Positions 1-8,183 of a stretch of DNA of 64,000 bases are shown in pieces. Position 1 is the first letter of the stretch. Each line of letters opens with the position of its first letter. The stretch comes from Paradevosia sp036499825 (GTDB lineage: Bacteria > Pseudomonadota > Alphaproteobacteria > Rhizobiales > Devosiaceae), in NCBI GenBank assembly GCA_036499825.1, contig DASYCZ010000043.1, positions 1-64,000 of the forward strand, read 5' to 3'. A program made the translations under genes and the position numbers. Under the pieces are notes generated by a model. The model did no database searches, had not been told where the DNA came from, and saw only the letters and a program-made list of their open reading frames with translations.

Positions 1-141
1 AGACCCTACACCTCCTCAGAAGAGCGAAACAAAGCCATCGCCCAATGGGCCGATACCTACAATCGACATAGACCCCATGCCGGCATCGGCGGCATCAGTC
101 CAATCCAAAGACTGAACAACCTTCTTGGAAACGACACCTAG
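1..141 (+). mobile_element. IS transposase, 3' fragment (integrase-core C-terminus)
   Basis: Frame 1 is open from the window edge to a TAG at 139-141 and encodes 46 residues. They include W-A-D-T-Y-N-R-H-R-P-H, then G-I-x-P-I-Q-R-L and a C-terminal N-N-L-L-G-N-D-T. The YNxxRPHxxxGxxxPxxRL pattern is typical of the C-terminus of DDE integrase-type transposases, most like the IS481 family and less likely IS3. Whether the rest of the element is intact upstream cannot be seen. I see no obvious terminal inverted repeat in the 53 bases before the next gene. Confidence 0.8.
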
Positions 142-194
142 CGGCGATCGGCTCTCCCTCTCGCAAATCGGTGGGGAGAGCGCTAGTTTGAGGC

Positions 195-839
195 ATGAAC
201 AAGATTGCGCCTCGCCCCATCCGGATCGTTGGTTTCAGCGGCAATGCCCACCGCCCGTCGCGGTCACGCAGCCTTGTCGGGCTGATTGCCAGACGTATCC
301 AGGAACAGGTCGACGCCAGTTTCACCGCTTATGACATCGTCGATGCAAGCCCGGGACTTGGTGCGGCATTGTCGCGCGAGCAATTGACGCCGGAGGCGCT
401 GGCAATTGTCGAGGCCGTGGAAGAGGCCGATGTGCTGGTCGTGGCTTCTCCAGTCTACAAGGGGTCTTATACCGGCCTCTTCAAGCACTTTTTCGACTTC
501 GTCGATGCGACTGCCCTCATCGGCAAGCCCGTCGTCATCGCGGCTACCGGTGGCGGCCCTCGGCATTCGCTGGTTGTCGAGCATCAGCTGCGGCCGCTCT
601 TCGGCTTCTTTTCAGCCTTGACGATACCGACTTCCATCTACGCCGAAGACAAAAGCTTCGATGGATTTGCGGAAATCGATCCCGGCATCCTGGCGCGCAT
701 CGAATTGGCGGCGTCGCAGACGGCCGTCGTTCTGTCCGCCCAGCGCCAGCATCGGTTGCCGCGGCCCGAAGACACCCCCGTCGATCCGGATAGCGAAGCC
801 GATACCGATCGCGTCGATATCTACAAACTGAAGCCTTAG
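195..839 (+). CDS. msuE: NADPH-dependent FMN reductase, MsuE/SsuE type
   Basis: Encodes a 214-residue flavodoxin-like protein that would reduce FMN with NAD(P)H and hand FMNH2 to a two-component monooxygenase. The N-terminal G-F-S-G-N-x6-S motif is the flavin phosphate loop. The A-S-P-V-Y-K-G-S-Y-T-G-L-F-K stretch near residue 85 and the A-T-G-G-G-x-x-H segment near 117 are typical of the SsuE/MsuE branch. These enzymes normally supply sulfonate monooxygenases (SsuD, MsuD), but no monooxygenase or sulfonate transporter is nearby, so the partner is unknown. The gene lies just after the transposase fragment and its stop interlocks with that of the convergent oxidoreductase. The symbol rests on family resemblance. 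Confidence 0.85.
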   Translation: MNKIAPRPIRIVGFSGNAHRPSRSRSLVGLIARRIQEQVDASFTAYDIVDASPGLGAALSREQLTPEALAIVEAVEEADVLVVASPVYKGSYTGLFKHFFDFVDATALIGKPVVIAATGGGPRHSLVVEHQLRPLFGFFSALTIPTSIYAEDKSFDGFAEIDPGILARIELAASQTAVVLSAQRQHRLPRPEDTPVDPDSEADTDRVDIYKLKP

Positions 840-1900
840 GTCAGGCGCACAGGCAGGCCGCTCCGGATGCTTTCATCGGCGGCAAGGCAAACCCGCAGTG
901 ATTGCACCGCCGCTTCCATATGCCGCGACAAGTCGAGATCCTCGACAATGGCCCGATGGACGAAATCCTGTTCCCGATAGCACAGGCCCTGCTGGTCGGG
1001 GACATCCTCCAGCGACAGCAGATCATCGCCAGGGCGAAAGCCGGTTTCAGTCGTTGCCGCGCGGTGGATGCGGAGGCGGGAAATGCGCTTGTGCGCCACA
1101 TCGTCGAAATTGGCGTCGCCTTCCGCCACCATCGACACGGCCCCATTCGGTGACAGCACGTCTTTGACGAAATAGGCGGTCTTTGACACCATGGGGCCCC
1201 AGCCCGCTTCGAACCAGCCAACGGAGCCGTCGTCGAACAGCACCTGCAATTGCCCGTAATTATACATGTCGGGCGCGATTTCTTGCGACAGGCGCAGGCC
1301 CATGCCCCGTACTTCGATCGGGGTGGCATCGGTGATCTGGCACATCACATCGACATAATGCACGCCGCAGTCGACGATCGGCGACGTGGTCTGCATTAGC
1401 CGCTTATGGATTTCCCAACCAGCTCCGCTCGATTGCTGGTTGAGGCTGATGCGAAAGACAAACGGTCCGCCGAGGCGGCGCGACGCTTCGATGAGTTTGA
1501 TCCAGGAAGGGTGATGCTGAAGGATGTAGCCAACCACCAGCTTGCGTCCATTGGCCTTGGCTGCGGCGACCACACGTCCGGCATCGGCGACGGTCAACGC
1601 CAGCGGCTTCTCGACAAATACGTGGGCGCCTTGCTCCAGCGCCGTGATGGCGTAGTCGGCGTGGGTATCCGTATAGGTGTTGATCGAGGCCAGATCGGGC
1701 TGGAATTCCTCTAGTGCGTCGGCAAAAGACTGTCGAACCGCGTAATTCGAGAGCTCGGATGCCAACACCTTTGGTGGAGAGCGATTGACCAGCGCCTTGA
1801 TCTCGAAGCCAGGGTGATGGTGGTAGGCGAGGGCATGGTCGCGCCCCATCGTTCCCAGACCGGCAACGACAACGGCAAGCTTGGGGGGACTGGGGAGCAC
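836..1900 (-). CDS. Gfo/Idh/MocA family NAD(P)-dependent oxidoreductase
   Basis: Encodes 354 residues if it starts at the GTG at 1900, which has an AGAGG ribosome-binding site 7 nt upstream; upstream in-frame ATGs would give an odd N-terminus. G-L-G-T-M-G near residue 14 is the Rossmann nucleotide loop, E-K-P near residue 96 is the family's catalytic lysine motif, and D-C-G-V-H-Y-V-D is the active-site Asp/His region. The substrate is probably a sugar or sugar derivative. The gene is divergent from the GlcNAc regulator gene, and a NagQ-like tandem box precedes it on its own strand, so a role in amino-sugar metabolism is inferred. No specific reaction can be assigned. Confidence 0.88.
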   Translation of the reverse strand: MLPSPPKLAVVVAGLGTMGRDHALAYHHHPGFEIKALVNRSPPKVLASELSNYAVRQSFADALEEFQPDLASINTYTDTHADYAITALEQGAHVFVEKPLALTVADAGRVVAAAKANGRKLVVGYILQHHPSWIKLIEASRRLGGPFVFRISLNQQSSGAGWEIHKRLMQTTSPIVDCGVHYVDVMCQITDATPIEVRGMGLRLSQEIAPDMYNYGQLQVLFDDGSVGWFEAGWGPMVSKTAYFVKDVLSPNGAVSMVAEGDANFDDVAHKRISRLRIHRAATTETGFRPGDDLLSLEDVPDQQGLCYREQDFVHRAIVEDLDLSRHMEAAVQSLRVCLAADESIRSGLPVRLT

Positions 1901-1930
1901 GGGGTTGCCTCTATTGTGAGCGGCGCACTG

Positions 1931-1948
1931 AATGCCAAAAACATACCA
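1931..1948 (-). promoter_or_regulatory. NagQ-like tandem box facing the oxidoreductase gene
   Basis: On the minus strand this reads TGGTATG-TTTT-TGGCATT, two direct heptamers with a 4-nt spacer. It is 30 nt upstream of the GTG start of the oxidoreductase. The arrangement matches the tandem TGGTATT-N4-TGGTATT pattern I recall as predicted for NagQ-type GntR regulators of GlcNAc genes. One position deviates in each half. Confidence 0.55.
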
Positions 1949-2058
1949 CTTGTCCAGCCACCGGGGGATTATCTCCACTCCGCTGACAATCCGGTGATTT
2001 TCCCATCTCGGCAAATAGACTGCGGAAAATCCAAAGTGGTGCTTTTCTCGCCTTTCAA

Positions 2059-2076
2059 TGGTATGTTATTGGTATT
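2059..2076 (+). promoter_or_regulatory. NagQ-like tandem box facing nagQ-nagB-nagA
   Basis: Reads TGGTATG-TTAT-TGGTATT on the plus strand: two direct heptamers, 4-nt spacer, about 100 nt upstream of the regulator start. It is the stronger of the two copies in this divergent region and points toward the nag operon. This suggests autoregulation and control by an amino-sugar phosphate ligand. It is a sequence-pattern inference only. Confidence 0.6.
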
Positions 2077-2177
2077 CAAGATGTCGTTTCGGTCTATTGA
2101 TGGCATTGACACATTGCCTCTGATTGCGATGTGGCAGGCGCTCCAGCGCTTCGGAGTGCTCGATGAAGGGAGAGCTC

Positions 2178-2969
2178 GTGAACGGCGTTTTACCTAGTAT
2201 TTTCGATGCCAATCCGGTCGTGCTGCCCCAAGGCGGGCCGCTCTACCTGCAGCTCAAGCGCTGGATCGAAGATGCTATCCGCAATGGCGCCATTCAGCCG
2301 GGCGACGCTCTGCCTTCGGAACGCGATCTGGCACTCAAGGTCGACGTTTCTCGCGTCACCGTGCGCAAGGCCGTACAGCAACTGGTGCAGGATGGGGTGC
2401 TGATTCAGCGCCATGGCTCCGGCACGTTCGTCGCGTCGCAGAGCCAGCGGGTCGAGCAGTCGCTTTCGCATCTCACCTCCTTCACCGAAGACATGGCCCG
2501 GCGCGGCATGTCCGTACGCTCGCAATGGCTCGACAAGGGTGTGTACGTGCCCTCTCCCGAAGAGACGGTCGTGCTCGGCCTGTCCTCCGGCGATCTTGTG
2601 GCGCGCATCGGGCGCCTGCGGCTCACCGGCGATATGCCGCTTGCCATCGAGCGAGCGGCGCTCTCCACGCGAATCCTTCCCGATCCGAACGTCATTGCGA
2701 CTTCGCTTTACGCGCACCTCGAAAAAAGCGGTAACCGGCCCGTAAGGGCCATCCAGCGTATCCGCGCCGCAAGCCTGGGAGAAAGCGACGCCAAGCTGCT
2801 CGCCGTCCCGACGGGGGCGGCCAGTCTCAACGTCGAGCGGATTTCTTATCTTGCGTCCGGTCGCGTGATCGAGTTCACACGTTCGATTTATCGCGGCGAT
2901 ACATACGATTTCGTCGCTGAACTGCGATTGGGCGAAACCTTGCGACAGACCGGAGCTGCAAATGAATGA
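2178..2969 (+). CDS. nagQ: GntR-family regulator, UTRA type, probable NagQ
   Basis: Encodes 263 residues from the GTG at 2178, chosen because AAGGGAGAG lies immediately upstream; an in-frame ATG at 2163 is the alternative. The N-terminus holds a winged helix with P-L-Y-L-Q-L-K-R-W, P-G-x-x-L-P-S-E-R-D-L and S-R-V-T-V-R-K-A, ending in R-H-G-S-G-T-F-V. The rest is a UTRA ligand-binding domain. It overlaps the SIS-domain gene by 8 nt and heads a GlcNAc catabolic operon, so it most likely senses GlcN6P or GlcNAc6P. Tandem boxes upstream of it and of the divergent oxidoreductase support the NagQ assignment. DasR-like or YvoA-like function is essentially the same role. Confidence 0.88.
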   Translation: MNGVLPSIFDANPVVLPQGGPLYLQLKRWIEDAIRNGAIQPGDALPSERDLALKVDVSRVTVRKAVQQLVQDGVLIQRHGSGTFVASQSQRVEQSLSHLTSFTEDMARRGMSVRSQWLDKGVYVPSPEETVVLGLSSGDLVARIGRLRLTGDMPLAIERAALSTRILPDPNVIATSLYAHLEKSGNRPVRAIQRIRAASLGESDAKLLAVPTGAASLNVERISYLASGRVIEFTRSIYRGDTYDFVAELRLGETLRQTGAANE

Positions 2970-3990
2970 AAAAACCTACATGCGCAGCGAGATCGAGGAA
3001 ATTCCGGAAGCCACTAGGCGTTTCCTGAGCGGTAGCCGCGCTGCGCTCGTTGCGGCCGGCGCCGCCCTGCGCGACAAGGACCCGGTAATGGTCGCCACCA
3101 TCGCCCGCGGGTCGTCGGACCACGCCTCGCTCTTTCTCAAATATGCCATTGAACTGGTCGCCGGCCTGCCCGTGGCTTCGGTCGGCCCTTCGATCATGTC
3201 GATCTACGGCCGGGAATTGAAGCTGCAGCGCGCCGTTGCCATCGCCATTTCCCAATCAGGCAAGAGCCCGGACATCGTGGCCATGACCGGCTCGGCGCGG
3301 GACAATGGCGCACTTACCGTCGCCATCACCAACACGCCGGGTTCGCCCGTGACTGCCGTATCCGATGTCACCATCGATCTCTATTCGGGCACCGAGAAAA
3401 GCGTCGCCGCCACCAAGACTTTCGTCGCCTCGGTCGTCGCCGGCCTGGCGCTGCTCGGTCACTGGACGGAGGACAAGGCTCTACTGACCTCCCTTGATGG
3501 ATTGCCCTCAATTTTCGAACAGGCGATTGCCGCCGACTGGAGCCCGCTATTGCACGCCCTTGACGGGCATCAGTCGCTATACGTTCTGGGCCGCGGCCCG
3601 GCACTGGCCGTAGCGGCCGAAGCGGCGCTTAAGTTCAAGGAAACCTGCGGAATTCATGCCGAGGGCTATAGTTCCGCCGAGGTCATGCACGGCCCCGTTC
3701 GTATTGTCGAGGCGGGGTACCCCATCCTCGCTTTCGCGGCCCGGGATGCCGCCGAAACCTCTACCGCCGACATGGCCCATAAACTGGCCGGGCAGGGGGC
3801 GATGGCCTATGTCACCTCTAATCTGCCTGGGACCGCGACGGCGTTGCCCTTCGCAGCGACGGGCCACCCGATCACCGACGCACTGACCCTGATCGTTTCA
3901 TTCTACAGTTTCGTGGAAGCATTGGCCCGGCACCGTGGCTTCGACCCCGATCGGCCTCCCAATCTCAACAAGGTCACGGAAACAGTCTGA
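2962..3990 (+). CDS. nagB-II: SIS-domain glucosamine-6-phosphate deaminase, NagB-II type
   Basis: Encodes 342 residues with two SIS (sugar isomerase) domains, roughly 35-170 and 200-330, as in the isomerase half of GlmS but without the glutaminase half. A-R-G-S-S-D-H-A near residue 49, S-Q-S-G-K-S-P-D near 98, and H-A-E-G-Y-S-S-A-E-V-M-H-G-P in the second domain are characteristic. In nag operons this form converts GlcN6P to fructose-6-phosphate and ammonia and substitutes for the unrelated NagB. The gene overlaps nagQ at its start and its TGA shares one base with the nagA ATG, consistent with one transcript. No GlcNAc transporter or kinase gene is present in the window. Confidence 0.88.
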   Translation: MNEKTYMRSEIEEIPEATRRFLSGSRAALVAAGAALRDKDPVMVATIARGSSDHASLFLKYAIELVAGLPVASVGPSIMSIYGRELKLQRAVAIAISQSGKSPDIVAMTGSARDNGALTVAITNTPGSPVTAVSDVTIDLYSGTEKSVAATKTFVASVVAGLALLGHWTEDKALLTSLDGLPSIFEQAIAADWSPLLHALDGHQSLYVLGRGPALAVAAEAALKFKETCGIHAEGYSSAEVMHGPVRIVEAGYPILAFAARDAAETSTADMAHKLAGQGAMAYVTSNLPGTATALPFAATGHPITDALTLIVSFYSFVEALARHRGFDPDRPPNLNKVTETV

Positions 3991-5150
3991 TGCAGTCCAT
4001 TGCTTTCACCGGCGCTCGTGTCTTCGATAGCGAGCGCTGGCACGATGACGCCGCGCTATTGATCCGGGGCGATACGGTCGAGGCGATCGTGACGGAGGAC
4101 GCCGTTCCCTCCGGTACCGAACGTCGGCAGCTCGATGGTGGCATGCTGGTGCCGGGCTTCATCGATCTTCAGGTCAATGGCGGCGGCGGTGTCCTGCTGA
4201 ATGAGGATCGTTCGGTCAATGGATTGCGGACCATCTGCGCCGCGCACTACCAGTTTGGCACCACGGCGCTTCTGCCGACACTGATCACCGACACGCCGGA
4301 GATCACCGCTGAAGCAGTCGCTGCCGGCGAAGCGGCTGTCAGTTCGGCCATACCGGGCTTCCTGGGCCTGCATCTCGAAGGGCCGCACCTGTCGGTTGCA
4401 CGCAAGGGCGCCCACGATCCGGCTCTCATTCGTCCGATGAGCGACGTCGATCTCGACAATCTTGTCGCCGCACGGCGCCGGTTGCCGAATCTGCTGGTCA
4501 CGGTGGCGGCGGAGACAGTTCCGCCGGCGCAGATTGCCAGTCTTGCCGACGCCGGCATCATTGTGAGCATCGGGCATTCCGACGCGGGGTTCGCTGTCGT
4601 TGGTGCGGCCGAAGCTGCCGGCGCCAGCATGGTCACCCATTTGTTCAATGCCCAGAGCCAGTTGAGCAATCGCGAACCGGGCGTCGTCGGCGCCGCACTG
4701 CACTTGGGCGGCATCGATGCCGGTCTCATCGCGGATGGTATCCACGTCCATCCGGCCACCATCGCTGCAGCGTTACGGGCCAAGGTAGGGCCGGGACGCA
4801 TCTTCCTGGTCACCGACGCGATGTCGGTCATCGGCACCGATATCGAGAGCTTCACCCTCAACGGCCGGCGTATCAGCCGTGCCAACGGTGCCCTCCGGCT
4901 CGATGACGGCACGCTTGCGGGCGCCGATCTCACTATGATTGAGGCGATTGTCTATACGCACGAGACCATTGGACTGTCCCTGGAAGAAGCCCTGCGGATG
5001 GCTTCGACCTATCCGGCTTCAGCGATGGGCATCGCGGGTCGTCATGGCGCCCTGAAGGATGGGCAGATCGCCAGCTTTGTGCATCTCGACGACGACCTTG
5101 CCGTCAAGGCCACCTGGATCGATGGCGCTGAGGCGTGGAGCGCCCACTAG
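3990..5150 (+). CDS. nagA: N-acetylglucosamine-6-phosphate deacetylase
   Basis: Encodes 386 residues of an amidohydrolase-superfamily TIM barrel that removes acetate from GlcNAc6P to give GlcN6P, the substrate of the upstream deaminase. P-G-F-I-D-L-Q-V-N-G near residue 54, H-L-E-G-P-H-L near 128, I-G-H-S-D-A near 195, H-L-F-N-A-Q near 217 and V-T-D-A-M near 274 are the metal and substrate motifs of NagA. In most NagA the motif after the HLFN box is AM rather than AQ, a minor variation. The length is normal. The ATG overlaps the last base of the nagB-II stop, and the downstream SDR gene is convergent with 3 nt between stops. Confidence 0.93.
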   Translation: MQSIAFTGARVFDSERWHDDAALLIRGDTVEAIVTEDAVPSGTERRQLDGGMLVPGFIDLQVNGGGGVLLNEDRSVNGLRTICAAHYQFGTTALLPTLITDTPEITAEAVAAGEAAVSSAIPGFLGLHLEGPHLSVARKGAHDPALIRPMSDVDLDNLVAARRRLPNLLVTVAAETVPPAQIASLADAGIIVSIGHSDAGFAVVGAAEAAGASMVTHLFNAQSQLSNREPGVVGAALHLGGIDAGLIADGIHVHPATIAAALRAKVGPGRIFLVTDAMSVIGTDIESFTLNGRRISRANGALRLDDGTLAGADLTMIEAIVYTHETIGLSLEEALRMASTYPASAMGIAGRHGALKDGQIASFVHLDDDLAVKATWIDGAEAWSAH

Positions 5151-5153
5151 CGA

Positions 5154-5897
5154 CTAGCCGCGGCCGATGAACGGCATATTTGTCGCCATCACCGTCATGA
5201 ACTGGACGTTTGCTTCGAGCGGCAGCTGCGCCATGTAGACGATAGCATCGGCAACATGCGCAACGTCGAATGTCGGCTCGGGCATGATGGTACCATTGGC
5301 CTGTATCACGCCCGCGCTCATGCTGCCGGTCATGGCGGTGGCCGTGTTGCCGATGTCGATCTGGCCGCAGGCGATATTGAACGCGCGGCCATCAAGCGAG
5401 ATGGATTTGGTGAGGCCCGTAATTGCGTGCTTGCTCACTGTGTAGGGGGCCGCACCCGGGCGCGGCGCATGTGCGGAAATCGATCCGTTATTGACGATGC
5501 GACCACCTTGTGGCGTCTGGTCCCGCATGATGCGAAAAGCTTCGCGCGCCACGTAAAATGCGCCATTGAGATTGATATCGATCACATCCGACCAGGTGGC
5601 GATATCCACATCGCCGAACGAGGCGGCAGGGCTGAACCGGCCGGCATTGTTGAAAACGAAATCCACGCGTCCCAGTTGATCACGGATGCCGGTGAAGAAG
5701 CGGCTGACATCGGCGGAATCGGCGACGTTGCAGGTAATCGCCAGAGCGCCGCCACACGCCTCGGCCGTCTCCTCGAGTTTATCCTGGCGCCGCCCGCAGA
5801 TGGCGAGGCGAAATCCCGCACGTGCCAGCCCAAGGGCGCAGGCCTTTCCAATTCCCGAAGTTGCCCCCGTGACGACCGCTACCTTATTCTGGTTCAT
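5154..5897 (-). CDS. SDR-family oxidoreductase
   Basis: Encodes 247 residues of a classical short-chain dehydrogenase/reductase. T-G-A-T-S-G-I-G at residues 10-17 is the cofactor loop, followed by the N-N-A-G motif near 88 and the active-site S-I-S plus Y-T-V-S-K near 152. An Arg-Arg pair after the second strand (C-G-R-R) suggests NADP preference. The substrate cannot be predicted. The gene is convergent with nagA and has no evident operon partner. The C-terminus, with A-D-A-I-V-Y-M and V-Q-F-M-T-V-M-A-T, resembles the SDR family annotated as 3-ketoacyl-(ACP) reductase-like. Confidence 0.9.
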   Translation of the reverse strand: MNQNKVAVVTGATSGIGKACALGLARAGFRLAICGRRQDKLEETAEACGGALAITCNVADSADVSRFFTGIRDQLGRVDFVFNNAGRFSPAASFGDVDIATWSDVIDINLNGAFYVAREAFRIMRDQTPQGGRIVNNGSISAHAPRPGAAPYTVSKHAITGLTKSISLDGRAFNIACGQIDIGNTATAMTGSMSAGVIQANGTIMPEPTFDVAHVADAIVYMAQLPLEANVQFMTVMATNMPFIGRG

Positions 5898-6392
5898 GAT
5901 TTTTCCTCTGCCTTGCTGGCATTTTCAGTATGCGACCGCGGCAGTGTCGGGGCGCGAATGCGGCGGCACCGTGGCTGTTCAGTCCAAGTCTGCCACTACT
6001 GTGTTCCTATAGCCCATGCAACGGCGATACTGCTCCATTTCAACGAATGTCTTGTTATCTGACAGAAAGTCCTTGTTAAGGATGGAGAACATCCGGCAGG
6101 GCTATACAGTCGCGGTACATTAACGGCGCATTTAGAGGGGTTAATTAAGCCTTTCGAACTGTGTGCTGAATCTGCAACATCCAGTTTGCAACCAGTCGAA
6201 AGCCGCTTGAAAGTGGCTTTTCTGCGATTGCGCCCCAACCGGCCTTGCGTAGAGTGGCGAATGCGAATCCATGCATGGGATCGTTTGTCGGTCGCAACGC
6301 GACGGCAACACACTCCACCACAATCAAGTGTGGTCGCGTTTCGACAAACCGCCGGCTTCCGGCACAAGAATGACTGACTTTGGAGGTCAACA
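5898..6392. other. Long intergenic region upstream of the porin
   Basis: No convincing gene lies in these 495 bases. The middle, about 6040-6200, is AT-rich compared with the flanks and probably holds the porin promoter and a long 5' untranslated region. An inverted repeat at 6317-6334 and a strong ribosome-binding site (TGGAGGTC) just before 6393 are the only clear signals. Confidence 0.6.
6317..6334. repeat. Inverted repeat ACCACA-N6-TGTGGT upstream of the porin
   Basis: Perfect 6-bp arms with a 6-bp spacer, centred about 67 nt before the porin start codon. It could be a regulator operator or a 5'-UTR hairpin. No T-run follows, so a terminator is unlikely. Confidence 0.45.
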
Positions 6393-8000
6393 ATGAAAAT
6401 CAGGAGCCTTCTTCTGGGTTCTTTGGCTGCAGCAGGTCTCGCGACCGGCGCCCACGCAGCCGATCTGGGCGTTCTGACGTCGCTCGACGTCTGCGACTCT
6501 CTCGGTATCTCTGGCCTGACTATCTCGTCCGACACCAACTGCCTGCAGATCAGCGGCGGCGTGAACTACGAATTCGATTGGGGTGACTACCGCAGCACCG
6601 CCAACTACACCCGTACTCCGACGAGCACTTGGCTCGACGCGGACGATGGCGCTCTCGACTTCCCGATCGCTGGCGAAACCACTGATCCGTTCGGCACCAC
6701 GCAGGACAAGGATTGGGAAAGCCGCATGGAAGCTTGGTTGCAGGTTGTTGCAACCTCTGACACCGACTTCGGTCGTGCCAAGGCCGTTATCGGTCTGCGT
6801 CAGCTCAGCCGCCTGCGTTCGCGCGACGGTGGTTGGACCGCAACTGATACGCCGATCAACGCTGGTCCCTATAACGGCGTCCCTGGTGCTCAGACTTTCT
6901 GGGGCACGGGTGTCAATAGCGACACGCTGGGTTCCGGCACTGGTTCTGTGATCCTCGACGAAGCTTATGTTTCTGTCGGTGACTCGACCGTGATCATGGC
7001 TGGTAAGCGCAAGGACGGCAAGTTCGGTTCTATCGCCAATATCGATGACGATACTCCGTTCAACTACCTCGGCACCATCCAGTCTTCGTCTGTTGGTAGC
7101 GGCGTTCTGTTCGATGACGACTCCGATTTCCTCGGCGGCGACTCGATCCAGATCCAGAGCGATGTCGGTAACGGCGTGTCCGTCGGTGTTGCGTTGGAAA
7201 ACATCGCTGGCGACGAGACCAATCGTAACCCGATCTACACTGTTCCGGTGCCGAATTTTGGCAACGTGGGCGTAGACGACCCTGTTATCGCCGCTCGTAA
7301 GCGTACCGGCGCAGGTACCCTGCTCGGTGTCGTGAACTATGCTGGCGACAGCATCACCGCTCACTTGACCGGCGGCGCCATCGGCGTTCTCGATGGTCAG
7401 CTGGACTCGTGGTTCGCCCATGCTGGTGCTACCGGTACGTTCGACAACTTCAAGCTTCGTGCTGCTGTTGCGTACCTCCGTGACGATACCGACGGTCTCG
7501 ATATGGATGCGTGGAACGCTCTCGTGAGCGCCCAGGCTACCTTCGACATGTTCACCCTGGCTCTGTCCGGTGAATATGCCAACACCAACGTTGCCGGTCT
7601 CAATGACACGGGTTGGGGTGTTGGTGGTTCTGTCGGTGCCAAGGTTACCGATGGCATTCAGCTGAACTTGGGTGGCCGTTACTTCCACGACGATCAGACC
7701 GACTTTGGTGGCATCGAGTCCGACCAGTGGCAGATCGAGGCTCAGATCATCGCTTCCGTTACCGAGACCGTTGCGGTCACCGGTGCGGTTGGCGTGTATG
7801 GTGGCGACATCACCGAAGACTCTTTGGACCCGGTTGCTCACATTCGCACTCCGGCTACTTCCGGCGACGACACTGCGTACTACGGTTCGCTGGGTGTTGC
7901 TTGGAATCCGGGCGGCGGCTTCAGCACCTCGCTCACTGGCCTCGCAACCTCGGAAGGCGGCTACAAGGCTACCTTCAAGGCTGCCAAGACCTTCCAGTAA
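6393..8000 (+). CDS. Outer-membrane porin, alphaproteobacterial Porin_2 type
   Basis: Encodes 535 residues. A signal peptide with cleavage after A-H-A near residue 22 precedes a mature chain with a Cys pair, C-D-S-L-G-I-S-G-L-T-I-S-S-D-T-N-C, and then Q-I-S-G-G-V-N-Y-E-F. This start is typical of Omp2b/RopA-like porins of Hyphomicrobiales. The remainder is Gly/Asp-rich with alternating beta-strand patterns and no transmembrane helix. It ends in K-T-F-Q rather than the usual terminal Phe. A strong ribosome-binding site (TGGAGGTC) and a dedicated rho-independent terminator mark a highly expressed single-gene unit. Its codons favour T-ending forms (GGT, GTT, GCT) more than its neighbours, as expected for an abundant protein. 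Confidence 0.85.
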   Translation: MKIRSLLLGSLAAAGLATGAHAADLGVLTSLDVCDSLGISGLTISSDTNCLQISGGVNYEFDWGDYRSTANYTRTPTSTWLDADDGALDFPIAGETTDPFGTTQDKDWESRMEAWLQVVATSDTDFGRAKAVIGLRQLSRLRSRDGGWTATDTPINAGPYNGVPGAQTFWGTGVNSDTLGSGTGSVILDEAYVSVGDSTVIMAGKRKDGKFGSIANIDDDTPFNYLGTIQSSSVGSGVLFDDDSDFLGGDSIQIQSDVGNGVSVGVALENIAGDETNRNPIYTVPVPNFGNVGVDDPVIAARKRTGAGTLLGVVNYAGDSITAHLTGGAIGVLDGQLDSWFAHAGATGTFDNFKLRAAVAYLRDDTDGLDMDAWNALVSAQATFDMFTLALSGEYANTNVAGLNDTGWGVGGSVGAKVTDGIQLNLGGRYFHDDQTDFGGIESDQWQIEAQIIASVTETVAVTGAVGVYGGDITEDSLDPVAHIRTPATSGDDTAYYGSLGVAWNPGGGFSTSLTGLATSEGGYKATFKAAKTFQ

Positions 8001-8021
8001 GCGTTTCGCTTTATCGGATTG

Positions 8022-8057
8022 GAAAGGCCCGGCTTTTGCCGGGCCTTTCTGCTTTTA
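8022..8057 (+). terminator. Rho-independent terminator of the porin gene
   Basis: A stem of GAAAGGCCCGGC and GCCGGGCCTTTC around a TTTT loop (8022-8049) is followed by CTGCTTTT. It lies 22 nt after the porin stop. Confidence 0.9.
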
Positions 8058-8183
8058 TGGGTTGCCCTTTAGCGTCAAGCTATCGTGACGCAGCGGGCGG
8101 TGACCAACCGCATTTCCGCGTTTCAATCTGGTGATTCGACGTTTACCGTCCGCTGCACTTGCGGTTGGACCTGTGGAGTGACT

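Noticed and set aside
6387..7841. Long open frame of 484 codons on the strand opposite the porin gene.
   Set aside because: It is a shadow produced by the codon bias of the porin. It has no ribosome-binding site, no recognisable domain, and lies wholly inside a well-supported gene.
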